This document shows positions 9,749-19,900 of a stretch of 64,000 nucleotides of DNA, in pieces. The stretch comes from Devosia sp. (GTDB lineage Bacteria > Pseudomonadota > Alphaproteobacteria > Rhizobiales > Devosiaceae), in the NCBI RefSeq assembly GCF_028290435.1, contig NZ_JAQGJV010000093.1, positions 1-64,000 of the forward strand. Reading direction: 5' to 3'. The notes beneath the pieces were generated by a model. That model saw nothing but the letters and a program-made list of their open reading frames with translations. It did not search any database and was not told the origin of the DNA. Position 1 is the stretch's first letter, and every line of letters starts with the position of its first letter. The position numbers and the translations under genes were made by a program.

Positions 9749-11211
9749 CAGGCGGTCCGGACCGGTTGGGCGAGCGCTAGCAGCGCATCGAGATCAAGAT
9801 GAGATTCGAGGTGGGCGGCAAGGGCATCGAGTGTCGCGTCCACGCCGGCTTCGTAGTTGAGACCCGCAGTGGCGGCATTGCCGAGGAAGGCGCGACGGAA
9901 ATCGTCGGCGGTGAAGAGGCCGTGTAGATAGGTGCCGGAAACGCGGCCATCGGGGCTTATGGCGCCTTCGGGCGTGGCGTCGACATACGCGAAGGGCGTC
10001 GCGCAGTCTGGGCCTCGGGTGACGCCCATATGCATGTGGTAGCCGGCGATGGGCAGGCCGGTATGGGCATCGGTGGCGTGCTCGACGCGGAGTTGTTTGA
10101 GCGGGGTCAGGGTGGTGTCGAGTTCGAGCAGTCCGAGGCCGGGGCTGGTACCGGGGGCCCCTTCTATGCCGTCGGGGTCAGCAATGGTTTGGCCCAGCAT
10201 TTGATAGCCGCCGCAGATGCCCAGCACCCTGCCCCCGGCGCGGTGATGGGCCAAGATGTCGATGTCCCAGCCATTGTGGCGAAGGGCGGCGAGGTCTGCG
10301 CGGGTGGCTTTGGAGCCGGGGAGAATGATGAGATTGGCGTCGCGCGGCAGGGGGTGGCCGGGTTCGACGATGACGACGGAGACGCCGGGCTCGGCGCGGA
10401 GGGGATCGAGATCGTCGAAATTAGCGATGCGTGGCAGGCGGGGGACGGCGATGACGTATTGACCGGTGACGGAGCGCTGGGGGGTATCGAGGGCCATGAC
10501 GTCTTCGGCCGGGAGCCGGTGAGCATCGGCGAAATAGGGGATGGGGCCGAGACAGGGCACGCCGGTGCGCTCGGCGATGAAGACCTTGCCGGCGTCGAAC
10601 AGAGTTGGATCGCCCTGGAATTTGTTGATCAGCGTGGCGACGATGAGGGCGGCGTCGGCGGGGTCGATGACCGCGAAGGTGCCCACGAGCGAGGCAATGA
10701 CGCCGCCGCGCTGGATATCGCCGATGACGATGACCGGGACGTTTGCCGCCTGGGCGAAGCCGAAATTAGCGATGTCATTGGCGCGCAGATTGACCTCGGA
10801 GGCGCTGCCGGCGCCTTCAACGAGGATCAGATCGGCATCGGCGGCCAGTTCAGCATAAGCAGCGAGCACTTCAGGGAGCAGGACCGAGCGGCGGGCGAAG
10901 TAATCGCGGGCGGACATAGAGGTACGACGCTGGCCGCGCACGACGAGTTGGGCGCCGGTTTCCTGTTCGGGCTTGAGCAGGACGGGGTTCATCGCGGTCA
11001 GCGGCGGGCGCTTGGCGGCGCGGGCTTGCAGGGCCTGGGCGCGGCCGATTTCACCGCCGTCCTCGGTCACGGCCGCATTGTTGGACATGTTCTGCGGCTT
11101 GAACGGCGCGACGCGGAGGCCACGATTGGCGAAGGCTCGGCAGAGGCCGGCGACGAGCAGCGATTTGCCGACATCGGAGCCGGTGCCCATGAACATCAGG
11201 GCGCGAGTCAT
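9748..11211 (-). CDS. cobQ: Cobyric acid synthase
   Basis: Amidates four side chains of adenosylcobyrinic acid a,c-diamide using glutamine and ATP. The protein is 487 residues. The N-terminal dethiobiotin-synthetase-like ATPase begins with GTGSDVGKS, and the C-terminal class I glutamine amidotransferase domain has the nucleophile in [10 protein letters not shown] (about residue 340). It overlaps cobB upstream by four bases (ATGA) and cobD downstream by one base, so the genes are probably translationally coupled. Confidence 0.97.
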   Translation of the reverse strand: MTRALMFMGTGSDVGKSLLVAGLCRAFANRGLRVAPFKPQNMSNNAAVTEDGGEIGRAQALQARAAKRPPLTAMNPVLLKPEQETGAQLVVRGQRRTSMSARDYFARRSVLLPEVLAAYAELAADADLILVEGAGSASEVNLRANDIANFGFAQAANVPVIVIGDIQRGGVIASLVGTFAVIDPADAALIVATLINKFQGDPTLFDAGKVFIAERTGVPCLGPIPYFADAHRLPAEDVMALDTPQRSVTGQYVIAVPRLPRIANFDDLDPLRAEPGVSVVIVEPGHPLPRDANLIILPGSKATRADLAALRHNGWDIDILAHHRAGGRVLGICGGYQMLGQTIADPDGIEGAPGTSPGLGLLELDTTLTPLKQLRVEHATDAHTGLPIAGYHMHMGVTRGPDCATPFAYVDATPEGAISPDGRVSGTYLHGLFTADDFRRAFLGNAATAGLNYEAGVDATLDALAAHLESHLDLDALLALAQPVRTA

Positions 11212-12497
11212 GCGGCGTCCACCACATGGGCGTAGGAGCCCATGACCCGGCCGATGGCGGCGCCCATGGGCGGCAGTGGAGCGCCGGTGGCGTCGGTGGC
11301 TTCGAATAGCGGCGGCAGGCGCGACTGCTTGACCGAGGAATAGTGGAATTCGTGGCCGTTAAGGCGGGTCGGCCACGGGAGCGCGGACTGGGTGAGGCGG
11401 CGATAGCCGAGGGTGCGCTTGGGGCGATCGATCTGGGTGATGACCGGCAGCAGGCCGGCCATTTCGTGCGGCATGCCCGCCTTATCGACCAGCACTTCGC
11501 CCAGCACCATGAAGCCACCGCACTCGCCATAGATCAGCACGTCGCGGTCGCGGGCGGCGAGCAGGCCGGTCTTGAATGTTTGGGCGGCAGCGAGTGTTGC
11601 CCCGTGCAATTCGGGATAGCCGCCGGGCAAGAAAATGGCATCGGCATCGGCGGCGGGCGCTTCATTGGCGAGGGGGGAGAAGAAAGTGAGTTCGGCCCCC
11701 TGCCCGCGCCAGCCGTCGAGCAGGTGGGGATAAAGAAAGGCAAAGGCCGCGTCGTGGGCGATGGCGATGCGCTGGCCAAGTGGCGGGAGAGGGGCCGGAT
11801 TATCTTGGGTTTCGGCGATGGGCGTGGCGAGGGACTGCAGGCGATCGAGATCGATGTAATCGCTGATGGCTTGGGCGGCGGCGGCGAGGAACGGCTCGAA
11901 ACTATCGATGTCGCCGGGGAGGACGAGGCCAAGATGGCGTTCAGGGATGACGAGCGCTGGGTCTCGTGGAATAGTGCCGAGGCAGGGAATGCCCGTGGGT
12001 GCCAGGGCGTCGACCAGCATACGCTCATGTTTGGTGGAGGCGACGCGGTTGAGGATAACCCCGGCGACGCGGACACCGACGCGCCAATTGGCGAAGCCGG
12101 CGACGAGCGGGGCGACGGATTGGCTCTGTTTGTCGGCATCGACCACCAGAATCACGGGTAGCTCGAGCAGTTCGGCGAGGTCTGCGGTCGAGCCGGTGCC
12201 ATCGGCGGAGGCGTCGAACAGGCCCATGACACCTTCGACGATCAGGAGGGATTTGCCGGCCTGCTGCGCGGCGAGGTGTTTCAGGCGGTGGGGAGACATC
12301 GACCACGGGTCGAGATTGACCGCGTCGCGACCGGCGGCGCGGCCGAGAAAGGCCGGATCGATATAGTCGGGTCCGGTCTTGGCTGGTGCGACGGCAACGC
12401 CGCGCTGGCGTAGGGCGGCGAGCAGGCCGAGGGTGATGACGGTTTTGCCGGAGCCGGAGCGCGGCGCAGCGATAACGAGGCCTTTAGCCAAACCCAT
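11208..12497 (-). CDS. cobB: Cobyrinic acid a,c-diamide synthase
   Basis: Glutamine-dependent amidation of the a and c side chains of hydrogenobyrinic acid. The N-terminal ATPase P-loop reads APRSGSGKT and the C-terminal amidotransferase Cys lies in YGECGGFM. The start at 12497 is preferred: it has AAGG 9 bases upstream and begins a few residues before the P-loop, as is usual; an in-frame ATG at 12518 would add seven residues. With 12497 the gene overlaps the end of cobA by 14 bases. CobB acts just before CobN and CobO, which are encoded in the second cobalamin operon of this window. Confidence 0.95.
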   Translation of the reverse strand: MGLAKGLVIAAPRSGSGKTVITLGLLAALRQRGVAVAPAKTGPDYIDPAFLGRAAGRDAVNLDPWSMSPHRLKHLAAQQAGKSLLIVEGVMGLFDASADGTGSTADLAELLELPVILVVDADKQSQSVAPLVAGFANWRVGVRVAGVILNRVASTKHERMLVDALAPTGIPCLGTIPRDPALVIPERHLGLVLPGDIDSFEPFLAAAAQAISDYIDLDRLQSLATPIAETQDNPAPLPPLGQRIAIAHDAAFAFLYPHLLDGWRGQGAELTFFSPLANEAPAADADAIFLPGGYPELHGATLAAAQTFKTGLLAARDRDVLIYGECGGFMVLGEVLVDKAGMPHEMAGLLPVITQIDRPKRTLGYRRLTQSALPWPTRLNGHEFHYSSVKQSRLPPLFEATDATGAPLPPMGAAIGRVMGSYAHVVDAA

Positions 12498-13320
12498 GCT
12501 CACGCGCCTTACTGACATACCAATCCAGCGAGGATCGATAGCGGCTCACGGGGCCGAGGACAATGATGGCGGGGGTGGGAACGTCATGCAGAAGGTGCGC
12601 CTGGGCCAAGGTGGTCTCGATGACCGACTGGTTTGGCGTGGCGGCGTTGGAGATGATGGCGAGGCGATCGGCGCCGTCGCGGCCGGCGGCCAGCAACTTG
12701 TCGGCCATGGAGCCGAGATGCTTGACCGCCATGAACATGACAATGACCGGGGCCGCCTGGGCGACGGCGGGCCAATCCACCGCTTGTGGCACCGCCCCGC
12801 TATCATCGTGGCCGGTGAGGAACAGCACGGCCTGATTGGTGTCACGGTGGGTAATGGGAATGCCCGCATAGGCCAGTCCGCCGAGGCCCGAGGAAATGCC
12901 AGGGACAATGCGGAATGGAATGCCGGCGGCCGCCAGCGTCCCAGCCTCCTCCCCGCCCCGGCCGAACATGAAGGGATCGCCGCCCTTGAGGCGGAGCACG
13001 CGCTTGCCGGCACGAGCCAGATCGATCAGTTGCAACGAGATATCGGCCTGCTTGGGCGAGGGCTTGCCGCCGCGCTTGCCTGCGAAGACGAGTTGAGCGC
13101 CGGGACGGGCCATGGTCAGCAGTGCTCGGGACACCAGCGCGTCGTGGACAACGACATCGGCCTGCCCCAAGGCGTAATAGCCCAACAGCGTCATCAGCCC
13201 GGGGCCACCAGGGCCGGCGCCGACGAGCCAGACCGAGCCCGGCGTAAAGGGCGGAAAGTCGGCACTGTCCAGCGCGGCGAAATGACCGGGGCGGCGGCGG
13301 GGCTTGATCCAATCGAACAT
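12484..13320 (-). CDS. cobA: Uroporphyrinogen-III C-methyltransferase
   Basis: Uses two S-adenosylmethionine to turn uroporphyrinogen III into precorrin-2, the branch point from haem to cobalamin or sirohaem. The methyltransferase fold is clear: VGAGPGGPGLMTL near the N-terminus, VVHDALVS, RLKGGDPFMFGRGGEE, and VPGISS. The start is placed at ATG 13320 (278 residues); the frame stays open further upstream but that part overlaps the divergent cobK gene. It is a stand-alone CobA without the CysG dehydrogenase domain. First gene of cobA-cobB-cobQ-cobD; 77 bases separate it from cobK. Confidence 0.95.
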   Translation of the reverse strand: MFDWIKPRRRPGHFAALDSADFPPFTPGSVWLVGAGPGGPGLMTLLGYYALGQADVVVHDALVSRALLTMARPGAQLVFAGKRGGKPSPKQADISLQLIDLARAGKRVLRLKGGDPFMFGRGGEEAGTLAAAGIPFRIVPGISSGLGGLAYAGIPITHRDTNQAVLFLTGHDDSGAVPQAVDWPAVAQAAPVIVMFMAVKHLGSMADKLLAAGRDGADRLAIISNAATPNQSVIETTLAQAHLLHDVPTPAIIVLGPVSRYRSSLDWYVSKAREHGFG

Positions 13321-13397
13321 TATCGCACCGGACAATCTTGCGACGTCGCCCGAGCGCGGGCACAGTTGTCGGGTGGAGCGAGGAGAGCGGGCGGCCA

Positions 13398-14141
13398 ATG
13401 AAAATCCTGATTCTGGGCGGAACGGCGGAAGCGCGCGAACTGGCCGACCGGCTGGTTGCCAAGGGGCACGATGTCATGTCGTCGCTGGCGGGCCGCACCA
13501 GTGATCCGAAGCTGCCGGAGGGCGATATCCGCATGGGCAAATTCGGCGGTATTCCGGGGCTTTGTGCCTATATGCGCGCCGTGGGCACCGAGCGCCTGGT
13601 CGATGCGACCCATCCTTATGCGGGGCTGATTTCGATCAATGCGGTGACGGCCGCGAAAGTCACCGGCGTTCCGCTGGTGCGGTTCATGCGCCCGTCCTGG
13701 GAGCAGCGCGAGGGCGATGATTGGCTGACGCTGCAAACCGTGGCCGAGGCAGCGGCGGCCCTGCCCCCCAATGCCGATGTGTTGCTGACCACCGGCCATA
13801 TGGGGCTGGAGGCTTTTATGACGCGCGATGACTGCCAGTTCGTGGTGCGGCTGATCGAGCCGCCAGCGTTCGAGCTGCCCCGGCATGCCAGCGTGCTGCT
13901 GTCGCGACCGCCCTATGATGTGGTCGGTGAATTGCGGCTGATGGAGCGCGAGGGGATTACTCATCTGGTCACCAAGAATTCGGGCGGTGGGCAGACGGCG
14001 GCCAAGCTGGAGGCTGCCCGGCGCCTGGGGGTCAAGGTGCTCATGATCGCGCGGCCCGCCTATGGCCCGGCATTGGAGGTCAGCGACCTCGATGCGGCCA
14101 TGCTGGCGGTGGAAGCGGGCGTATTGCCGGGAGCCGTCTGA
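13398..14141 (+). CDS. cobK: Precorrin-6A reductase
   Basis: Reduces precorrin-6A to precorrin-6B with NADPH in the aerobic pathway. The 247-residue protein starts MKILILGGTAEAREL, the nucleotide-binding motif of CobK/CbiJ, and contains DATHPYA (about residue 69), another family mark. ATG 13398 follows AGGAGA by 11 bases. The gene is divergent from cobA and convergent with cobE; its last 82 bases overlap the cobE reading frame on the other strand. Confidence 0.94.
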   Translation: MKILILGGTAEARELADRLVAKGHDVMSSLAGRTSDPKLPEGDIRMGKFGGIPGLCAYMRAVGTERLVDATHPYAGLISINAVTAAKVTGVPLVRFMRPSWEQREGDDWLTLQTVAEAAAALPPNADVLLTTGHMGLEAFMTRDDCQFVVRLIEPPAFELPRHASVLLSRPPYDVVGELRLMEREGITHLVTKNSGGGQTAAKLEAARRLGVKVLMIARPAYGPALEVSDLDAAMLAVEAGVLPGAV

Positions 14142-14572
14142 CCGAAGCTGGCAAGATCGAAATCGGGGCCCGTGGCGGCCAGCGCGCAGGTGGCGTGGGC
14201 GGATTTCAGCTTGGGCGTGAGCAACGTGCCGGCGCGAAGGGCTGCGGCTTCGGCGACGCTGGAGGCGCCGACCAGGGCCTGGATTTTGGTGGAAACGCTG
14301 GCGCATGAGGCCGTTAGCGCGCCAGCGCTGAAGGTTTTGAGGGGGACGCCGAAATAGGCGGCTGCGGCCAGCAGGCCGGGCTCGACGGACTTGCGATCCA
14401 GCGAGGCGAGCGCGATCAGCAGTGATGGCGATTGGCCGGCGGCGGCAAAAGCGGCTTCGATCAGCGCGATGATTTCGGCGGCCGCGGCGCCCCGGCGGCA
14501 GCCAATGCCGGCGACGATGGCGCGCGTTGTGGCGGCACCGAAAGGTGATGCCGAGGGGGCAGGCTTGGCCAT
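14060..14572 (-). CDS. cobE: Cobalamin biosynthesis protein CobE (CbiG C-terminal family)
   Basis: A 170-residue protein of the CobE/CbiG-C family. CobE is conserved in aerobic cobalamin pathways but its reaction is not settled. Family features are GIGCRRGAAAAEI near the start and the Thr/Ser-rich pocket around FSAGALTA. The start at 14572 has AGAGG about 5-6 bases upstream. The frame is open further upstream through the leader, but that part looks like RNA structure rather than protein. The last 27 codons run antisense through the end of cobK and may simply be read-through to the next stop. The leader resembles a truncated cobalamin riboswitch. Confidence 0.85.
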   Translation of the reverse strand: MAKPAPSASPFGAATTRAIVAGIGCRRGAAAAEIIALIEAAFAAAGQSPSLLIALASLDRKSVEPGLLAAAAYFGVPLKTFSAGALTASCASVSTKIQALVGASSVAEAAALRAGTLLTPKLKSAHATCALAATGPDFDLASFGQTAPGNTPASTASMAASRSLTSNAGP

Positions 14573-14576
14573 GATC

Positions 14577-14597
14577 GCCTCTTTGAACGCAAGAGGC
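14577..14597 (-). promoter_or_regulatory. Hairpin hiding the cobE ribosome-binding site
   Basis: On the minus strand a perfect 7-base-pair stem (GCCTCTT / AAGAGGC) with a 7-base loop ends five bases before the cobE ATG. Its 3' arm contains the AGAGG ribosome-binding site, so folding would mask it. This is the kind of arrangement used by translational riboswitches. Confidence 0.55.
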
Positions 14598-14684
14598 AGG
14601 TTCGCAAAAGACCGGAGCAGCTCCGGACTTGGTCCCCGATTTGGGTCGACCGCACCGGACTCTGTTTCAGTTCCTTGAGGGAAC
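14595..14684 (-). promoter_or_regulatory. Truncated cobalamin-riboswitch-like element before cobE
   Basis: Read on the minus strand, this leader resembles the core of the intact cobalamin riboswitch at 23507-23693: TGAAA, CGGTGCGG, ACCCA, GGGG-x-CCAA and CCGGA-x-CTGC appear in the same order and spacing, followed by the 3'-terminal ACCTGCC. Missing are the CCCGCAACTGT segment and the B12 box GCCACTG, roughly 80 bases compared with the intact copy. A CCGGAG-CTG-CTCCGG hairpin followed by TCTTTT now stands at the junction. It may be a decayed element or a minimal variant. Confidence 0.5.
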
Positions 14685-14871
14685 GCTGCAATTGGTTTGG
14701 TTCTAAGCCGGGCAAACCGTGTGGTCAATCAAAGGCTTGCCCGGACGCAGCCAGTTCGGAATGCTTCTGAAAATGATTTGCAAATACAATGACTTGCGCG
14801 AACGGACGGGGAGAGTTATGCCCCAGTCGTGGCGGGTCGCATAAACTCGCCGGGGTCAGCGGGGCAGTATT

Positions 14872-15774
14872 TTGGCAATTGCAGCGGCAAACAAGACGGT
14901 GACGATCGCCGCACTGAGCCTGTTGGTGGGGCTGGTGGTGCTCGGGCTCAAATTGCTGGCCTGGTGGACCACCGGATCGGTCGCGCTCTATTCGGACGCG
15001 CTGGAATCGATCGTCAATGTGGTGACCGCCGTGGTGGCGCTGATCGCGGTGCGGCTGGCGCAGAAGCCGGCCGACGCCGCCCTGCCCTATGGCTATCACA
15101 AGGCCGAATATTTCTCCGCGGTGATCGTGGGCGTCATGATCATCGTGGCGGCAATCCTGATCATCCGCGAGGCGGTGCTCGGCTTTTTCGACCCGCATGT
15201 ATTGATGGCGCCGGCGCAGGGGCTGGCCATCAGTTTGGGCGCGACGGCAATCAACGTCGTCTGGGCGTTCGTGCTGATCCGCTATGGCCGCAAGGTCCGC
15301 TCGCCGGCGCTGGAGGCCGATGGCAAGCATTTGCTGACCGACGTGGTCTCGACCGTCGGTGTGCTGATCGGGCTAGTGCTGGTGTTTTTGACCGGCTGGG
15401 CCGTGCTCGACCCGGTCCTGGCTGGCCTCGTGGCGCTCAACATCCTGTGGTCGGGCTGGAGCGTTATGCGCGACAGCGTTGGCGGGCTGATGGACGCGGC
15501 AACGCCGCCAGACCGGCTCAAGCGCATTCGCGAGATCATAGCCGGCAATGCCGATGGCGCCATTGAGGCGCATGATATTCGCACGCGACAGGCCGGATCG
15601 CTGACCTTCATCGATTTCCACCTGGTGGTGCCGGGCGCGATGAGCGTGGATGCAGCCCATGCGATCTGCGACAATATCGAAGCCAAGCTGCATGAGGCGG
15701 TCGAAGACATTCAGATCACCATCCATGTCGAGCCCGAGAACAAGGCCAAGCATGCCGGAATCGTGGTGCTCTGA
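14872..15774 (+). CDS. Cation diffusion facilitator family metal transporter
   Basis: A 300-residue inner-membrane divalent-metal/proton antiporter of the CDF family. Six membrane segments lie in the first 200 residues or so, followed by a cytoplasmic metal-binding-type domain. The TM5 metal motif is normal (H153-x3-D157), but the TM2 position usually occupied by H/D-x3-D reads E45-x3-N49. Such variants are likely to have different metal selectivity; neighbouring cobalamin and cobalt-uptake genes make cobalt or iron efflux a reasonable guess. TTG 14872 is the only sensible start; GGGG lies about 8 bases upstream and an in-frame ATG further up is cut off by a stop. Confidence 0.88.
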   Translation: MAIAAANKTVTIAALSLLVGLVVLGLKLLAWWTTGSVALYSDALESIVNVVTAVVALIAVRLAQKPADAALPYGYHKAEYFSAVIVGVMIIVAAILIIREAVLGFFDPHVLMAPAQGLAISLGATAINVVWAFVLIRYGRKVRSPALEADGKHLLTDVVSTVGVLIGLVLVFLTGWAVLDPVLAGLVALNILWSGWSVMRDSVGGLMDAATPPDRLKRIREIIAGNADGAIEAHDIRTRQAGSLTFIDFHLVVPGAMSVDAAHAICDNIEAKLHEAVEDIQITIHVEPENKAKHAGIVVL

Positions 15775-15822
15775 ACGATGTTTTGACTTGCTGGGCTCGG
15801 GCGGCGCAGGCAAATTTGGCGT

Positions 15823-16302
15823 ATGCGCACACTGATTTTCGCCCTGCTGATTGCCCTGATTGCGGCCCCTGCTTCGGCCCAGGATTGGGGCCACTACGAC
15901 AACTCTCGCTATGGCTATAGTGTCGAGATACCACCGGAATATCTGGGCCAGGGCGAAAGCGGCAATGACGATGGGCAAGAATTTCAGCGGGTTCGAGGCG
16001 CGCAGCGGCTGACGATCTGGGGCGGCCTGCTCGGCACCGTCAATGAGGCCTTCGAGGCCGAAGTCAAATGGCGGATGGCGCAGGAAGAGGCCGGCGCCTG
16101 GCATGTGACTTATCAGGCCACGACGCCGGAATGGGCCAGCTTTTCCGCCATCAAGGGCTTTCGCATTCTCTACCAGCGCATGATCATGCTGTGTGATCGG
16201 CAGAGTTTTGCCGCGTTCAGCCTGGAATACTCGGTGCGAGACTCGGCCGCCATGGACCCGGTGGTCGACAAGCTGGTGGGCTCGTTGCGAGGCGCCTGCT
16301 AA
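15823..16302 (+). CDS. Secreted protein of unknown function
   Basis: A 159-residue protein with a signal peptide (about residues 1-19, ending APASAQ). The mature part starts with a Tyr-rich segment and contains two Cys residues (about 126 and the last residue) that could form a disulfide. I do not recognise a catalytic motif. Similar small exported proteins with a YGYSVEIP-type start are common in Hyphomicrobiales. Its stop overlaps the cobO stop on the other strand by four bases. Confidence 0.8.
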   Translation: MRTLIFALLIALIAAPASAQDWGHYDNSRYGYSVEIPPEYLGQGESGNDDGQEFQRVRGAQRLTIWGGLLGTVNEAFEAEVKWRMAQEEAGAWHVTYQATTPEWASFSAIKGFRILYQRMIMLCDRQSFAAFSLEYSVRDSAAMDPVVDKLVGSLRGAC

Positions 16303-16940
16303 AACTCAATGCCCGCCTGGGCTTTCACTCCGGCGCGGAAATGGTGCTTGATCTCGGTCATTTCGGTGACGAGGTCGGCGATTTCGATCAGTTCATCCTT
16401 GGCGTTGCGGCCGGTGACGATGACGTGGGTATTGTGCGGCTTCTGCCTGAGGAAAGTGACGACTTCCTCGATCGGCAGATAATCATAGCGCAGGCAGATG
16501 TTTAGCTCATCGAGCAGGACCAGCTTGTAGGTGGAGTCCATGATCAGCGTCTTGGCCTGTTCCCAGGCGGCGCGGGCGGCGGTGAGATCGCGCTGGCGAT
16601 CCTGGGTTTCCCAGGTGAAGCCCTCACCCATGGCGTTGATGGTCACCAGATCGGGGAATTTCAGCAGCACGTCGCGCTCGCCGGTGTCCCAGGCACCTTT
16701 GACGAACTGGACGACGCCGACCTTGAAGCCGTGGCCGATGGCACGAAACACCATGCCGAAGGCGGCGGTGGATTTGCCCTTGCCCTTGCCGGTATGGACG
16801 ATGAGCAGGCCCTTTTCGTCGGTCTTGGTGGAGAGGATTTTGTCGCGCGCATCCTTCTTTTTGCGCATCTTTTCAGCGTGATAGGCATCGCGCTCGGCTT
16901 CGCTCATCAGGTCGGTTTTCTTTGGCGCGCGATCGATCAT
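16299..16940 (-). CDS. cobO: Cob(I)yrinic acid a,c-diamide adenosyltransferase
   Basis: Transfers the adenosyl group of ATP to reduced cobalt (CobO/CobA-Salmonella/BtuR family). The 213-residue protein has the P-loop HTGKGKGKSTAAFG near residue 50 and the LLDELNICLRYDYL segment near 143. It is the last gene of the riboswitch-headed operon and overlaps cobN by four bases (ATGA), fitting sequential cobalt insertion and adenosylation. Confidence 0.96.
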   Translation of the reverse strand: MIDRAPKKTDLMSEAERDAYHAEKMRKKKDARDKILSTKTDEKGLLIVHTGKGKGKSTAAFGMVFRAIGHGFKVGVVQFVKGAWDTGERDVLLKFPDLVTINAMGEGFTWETQDRQRDLTAARAAWEQAKTLIMDSTYKLVLLDELNICLRYDYLPIEEVVTFLRQKPHNTHVIVTGRNAKDELIEIADLVTEMTEIKHHFRAGVKAQAGIEF

Positions 16941-19900
16941 GGGGTGTCCTCCAGATAAGCGTAGGCGGAATTGGAGCGTGGGGTCCAGAGGCCACGGCTG
17001 CGGGCCTCGTTGAATTTGGCGATCAGCTCGTCATAGCCGAAGCGGTTGTTTTGCTTGATGAAATCGCGCGTGGCGTCGTCCTCGACGAAGGCTTCGAAGG
17101 CCAGATCGAAATGGTGGGTTTTGACCGCGCCGGTGGTGGCGGCGAAGGCGAACATGAAATCGAGCGTGGCAATGATCTCGAACGCGCCCTTGTAGCCGTG
17201 GCGCTTGACGCCGGTGAGCCACTTTGGATTAACCACCCGGGAGCGCATGACGAAGGAGATTTCCTCCTCCAGCGTCTTGATGAGCGGGCGTTCGTGGCGG
17301 GAGTGATCGTTGTGATAGCCTAAGGGCTTGGTGCCGCTGAGCATTTCGGAGGCGGCGACGAGGCCGCCCTCGAACTGGTAGTAGTTGTCGCTGTCGAGCA
17401 GGTCGTGTTCGCGATTGTCCTGGTTGTGGATGACGGCATCGAGGTCGGACAAGCGGGCGGCGAAGCGGGCGCGTTCGGGGACGCCGGCGGCCTGGGCGCC
17501 GTAGGCGTATTGGCCCCAATCGAGCGCGCGATTGGCGAGATCGGCCTTTGTTGTCCACGTGCCTGAGTCGATCAGGGCGGACAGGCCGGCGCCGTAAGTG
17601 CCTGGTTTGGAACCGAAAATACGGTGACCGGCGGCAAGGGCAGCGTCGCGCTCGGAGTTACCCTCGGCCATGAGGCCCAGCGCGTCGGTGCGCATGCGGG
17701 CGGCGATGGGGTTGTCGTCGGTGGGTTCATCCAGCGCGCCGATGGCGCGGATGGCGCGGTCGAACAGGGCCATCTGGGCGGGGAAGGCGTCGCGGAAGAA
17801 GCCGGAAATGCGCAGCGTAACATCGACGCGGGGGCGGTCGAGTTTTGGCAGGGGGATGATTTCGTAGCCGGAGACGCGGAGGGAGGATGGATCCCAAGTG
17901 GGGCGGGCACCGATCAGGGCCAGGGCCTGGGCAATATCGTCGCCGCCGGTGCGCATATTGGCCGTGCCCCAGACCGAGAGGGCGACGGATTTGAGGTAGA
18001 CGCCGTGGTCCTGAAAGTGGCGGAGAACCAGGCTTTCGGCGGATTTTCTGCCGAGTTCCCAAGCGGTTGGTGTGGGAATGGCGCGGTTGTCGACGGAGTA
18101 GAAATTGCGACCGGTGGGGAGGACATCGAGCCGGCCGCGTGAGGGAGCGCCAGAGGGGCCGGGGGCGATGAACTTGCCGTCGAGGCCATCGAGGAGCGCC
18201 TGCATTTCGGCCGGGCCGGAGGCGGCAAGGCGGGGGCGGATGATGTCGGTGACGGTGGTGAGGACGGACTGGGTGGCGGTCCAGGATGGGTGGGGGGCCA
18301 ATCCTGAGACGAGGTCGGCGGCGAGCAGTTCGAGAGCCTCGACGACATCGCCGATGGTGCGAAGATGAACCAGCTTGCTGGATTTCTTGCTGGCATCCGC
18401 CGCGGTTTGGTCATCGCGATGAACGGAAAATAACGGGAGTTGCGGACCGGTCCAGGGATCGCTCAATTTGGCGGTCAGGGGATCGAAGCCGAGCTTGAGA
18501 TCATCGGCCAGGGCGCGGATGAGGGAGGCGTCCTTACCCCCGTTATCCCCGCGCGGGACGCGAGCCAGGGCGACGGTGAGGTCGCGTTCGAGATCGCCGG
18601 TCGGCGATCGGCCGAAGATGTGGAGGCCGTCGCGGATTTGGGCCTCCTTCAGATCGCAGAGGAAGTTGTCAATCTTGATCAGGGCGGCGGTTTCGTCTTC
18701 GGGAAGGCCGATGTCGCGATCGAGGCGGGCGTCACGGGTGAAATCGAGAATGCGGCGGCGCAAATCGGCGAGGCGGCGGCGATCCATGCCGGAGGCGGCG
18801 TAATATTCGTCGAGCAGGGCTTCGAGGTCCTTGAGGGGGCCGTAGGTTTCAGCCCGGGTCAGCGGGGGGACCAGGTGATCGATGATGACAGCGCCGGTGC
18901 GGCGCTTGGCCTGGGTGCCCTCACCGGGGTCGTTGACGATGAACGGGTAGAGGTGCGGAAGCTGGCCCCAGAGAGCGTCGGAATAGCTGGCGTCGTCGAG
19001 CGCTGTGGCCTTGCCGGGGAGCCATTCGAGGGTGCCGTGCTTGCCGTTGTGGATCAGGGCGTGGGCGCCGAAGTCGTGGCGCAGCCAAAGATAGGCGGCG
19101 ATGTAGGCGTGAGGTGGGGCCAGGGCGGGGTCGTGATAGCTGGTGGTTTCGTCGAGGTGATAGCCACGGGCGGGCTGGAGCAGGATGGCGACGTTGCCGA
19201 AGATGAGAGCGGGGAGATGGAAGGTATTTTCGCGGATGAAAAGGTCGGTTGAGGGGTCGCCCCAACGTTCCGACACCTCGGATTGGATTTTGATCGGCAG
19301 GGCCGAGAAGAGCTCGCGATAGCGGGTGAGGCTGATTGTGGCTGAGGAAAAGCCGCGCAGGGGCTCTGCATTGGTGGGGCCGGATTGTAGGCGCTCTATC
19401 AAAGCATTGCCGGACGAAGGGAAGGCCCCCTCACCCGACGGCTGCGCCGTCGACCTCTCCCCGGAGGGGCGAGGTGAAGCAAGGTCATAGCCCGCGGCCT
19501 CGAGAGCCTTCAGCATCTCGACGGTCGATTGCGGGGCGTCGTAACCGACGCCGTTGGCGAGACGGCCGTCGTGGATGGGGTAGTTGGCGAGAACGAGGGC
19601 GATTTTGCGGTCGGCGCGCGGCGTGGCGCGGAGGCGGGACCAGTTGGAGGCGAGGGTAACGGCGCGGGTGATGCCGGAATGGTCTGGGGTGTACGCGGTG
19701 AGCGGGACCTTGCAGCGGTCGTGCCAGACGGCGTCGGCTTTGTGGCCGACGATGAGGCCGGCGAGGCGACCATCGAGTTCGGGCATGACGAGGAACATGG
19801 CCATATCCTTGGAGGAGAGGCCTTGAGGGTCGGCACGCCACTGCCCCTCGGAGCGGCCTGACTGGATCAGTTGGATGACGGGGGCGTCGGTGGTGGAGAA

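Noticed and set aside
13321..13397. A second riboswitch between cobA and cobK
   Set aside because: Only 77 bases are available and no B12-box or other cobalamin motif is present on either strand.
14573..14728. N-terminal extension of cobE through the leader
   Set aside because: The leader shows riboswitch-like RNA features and the extension is not part of the CobE family.
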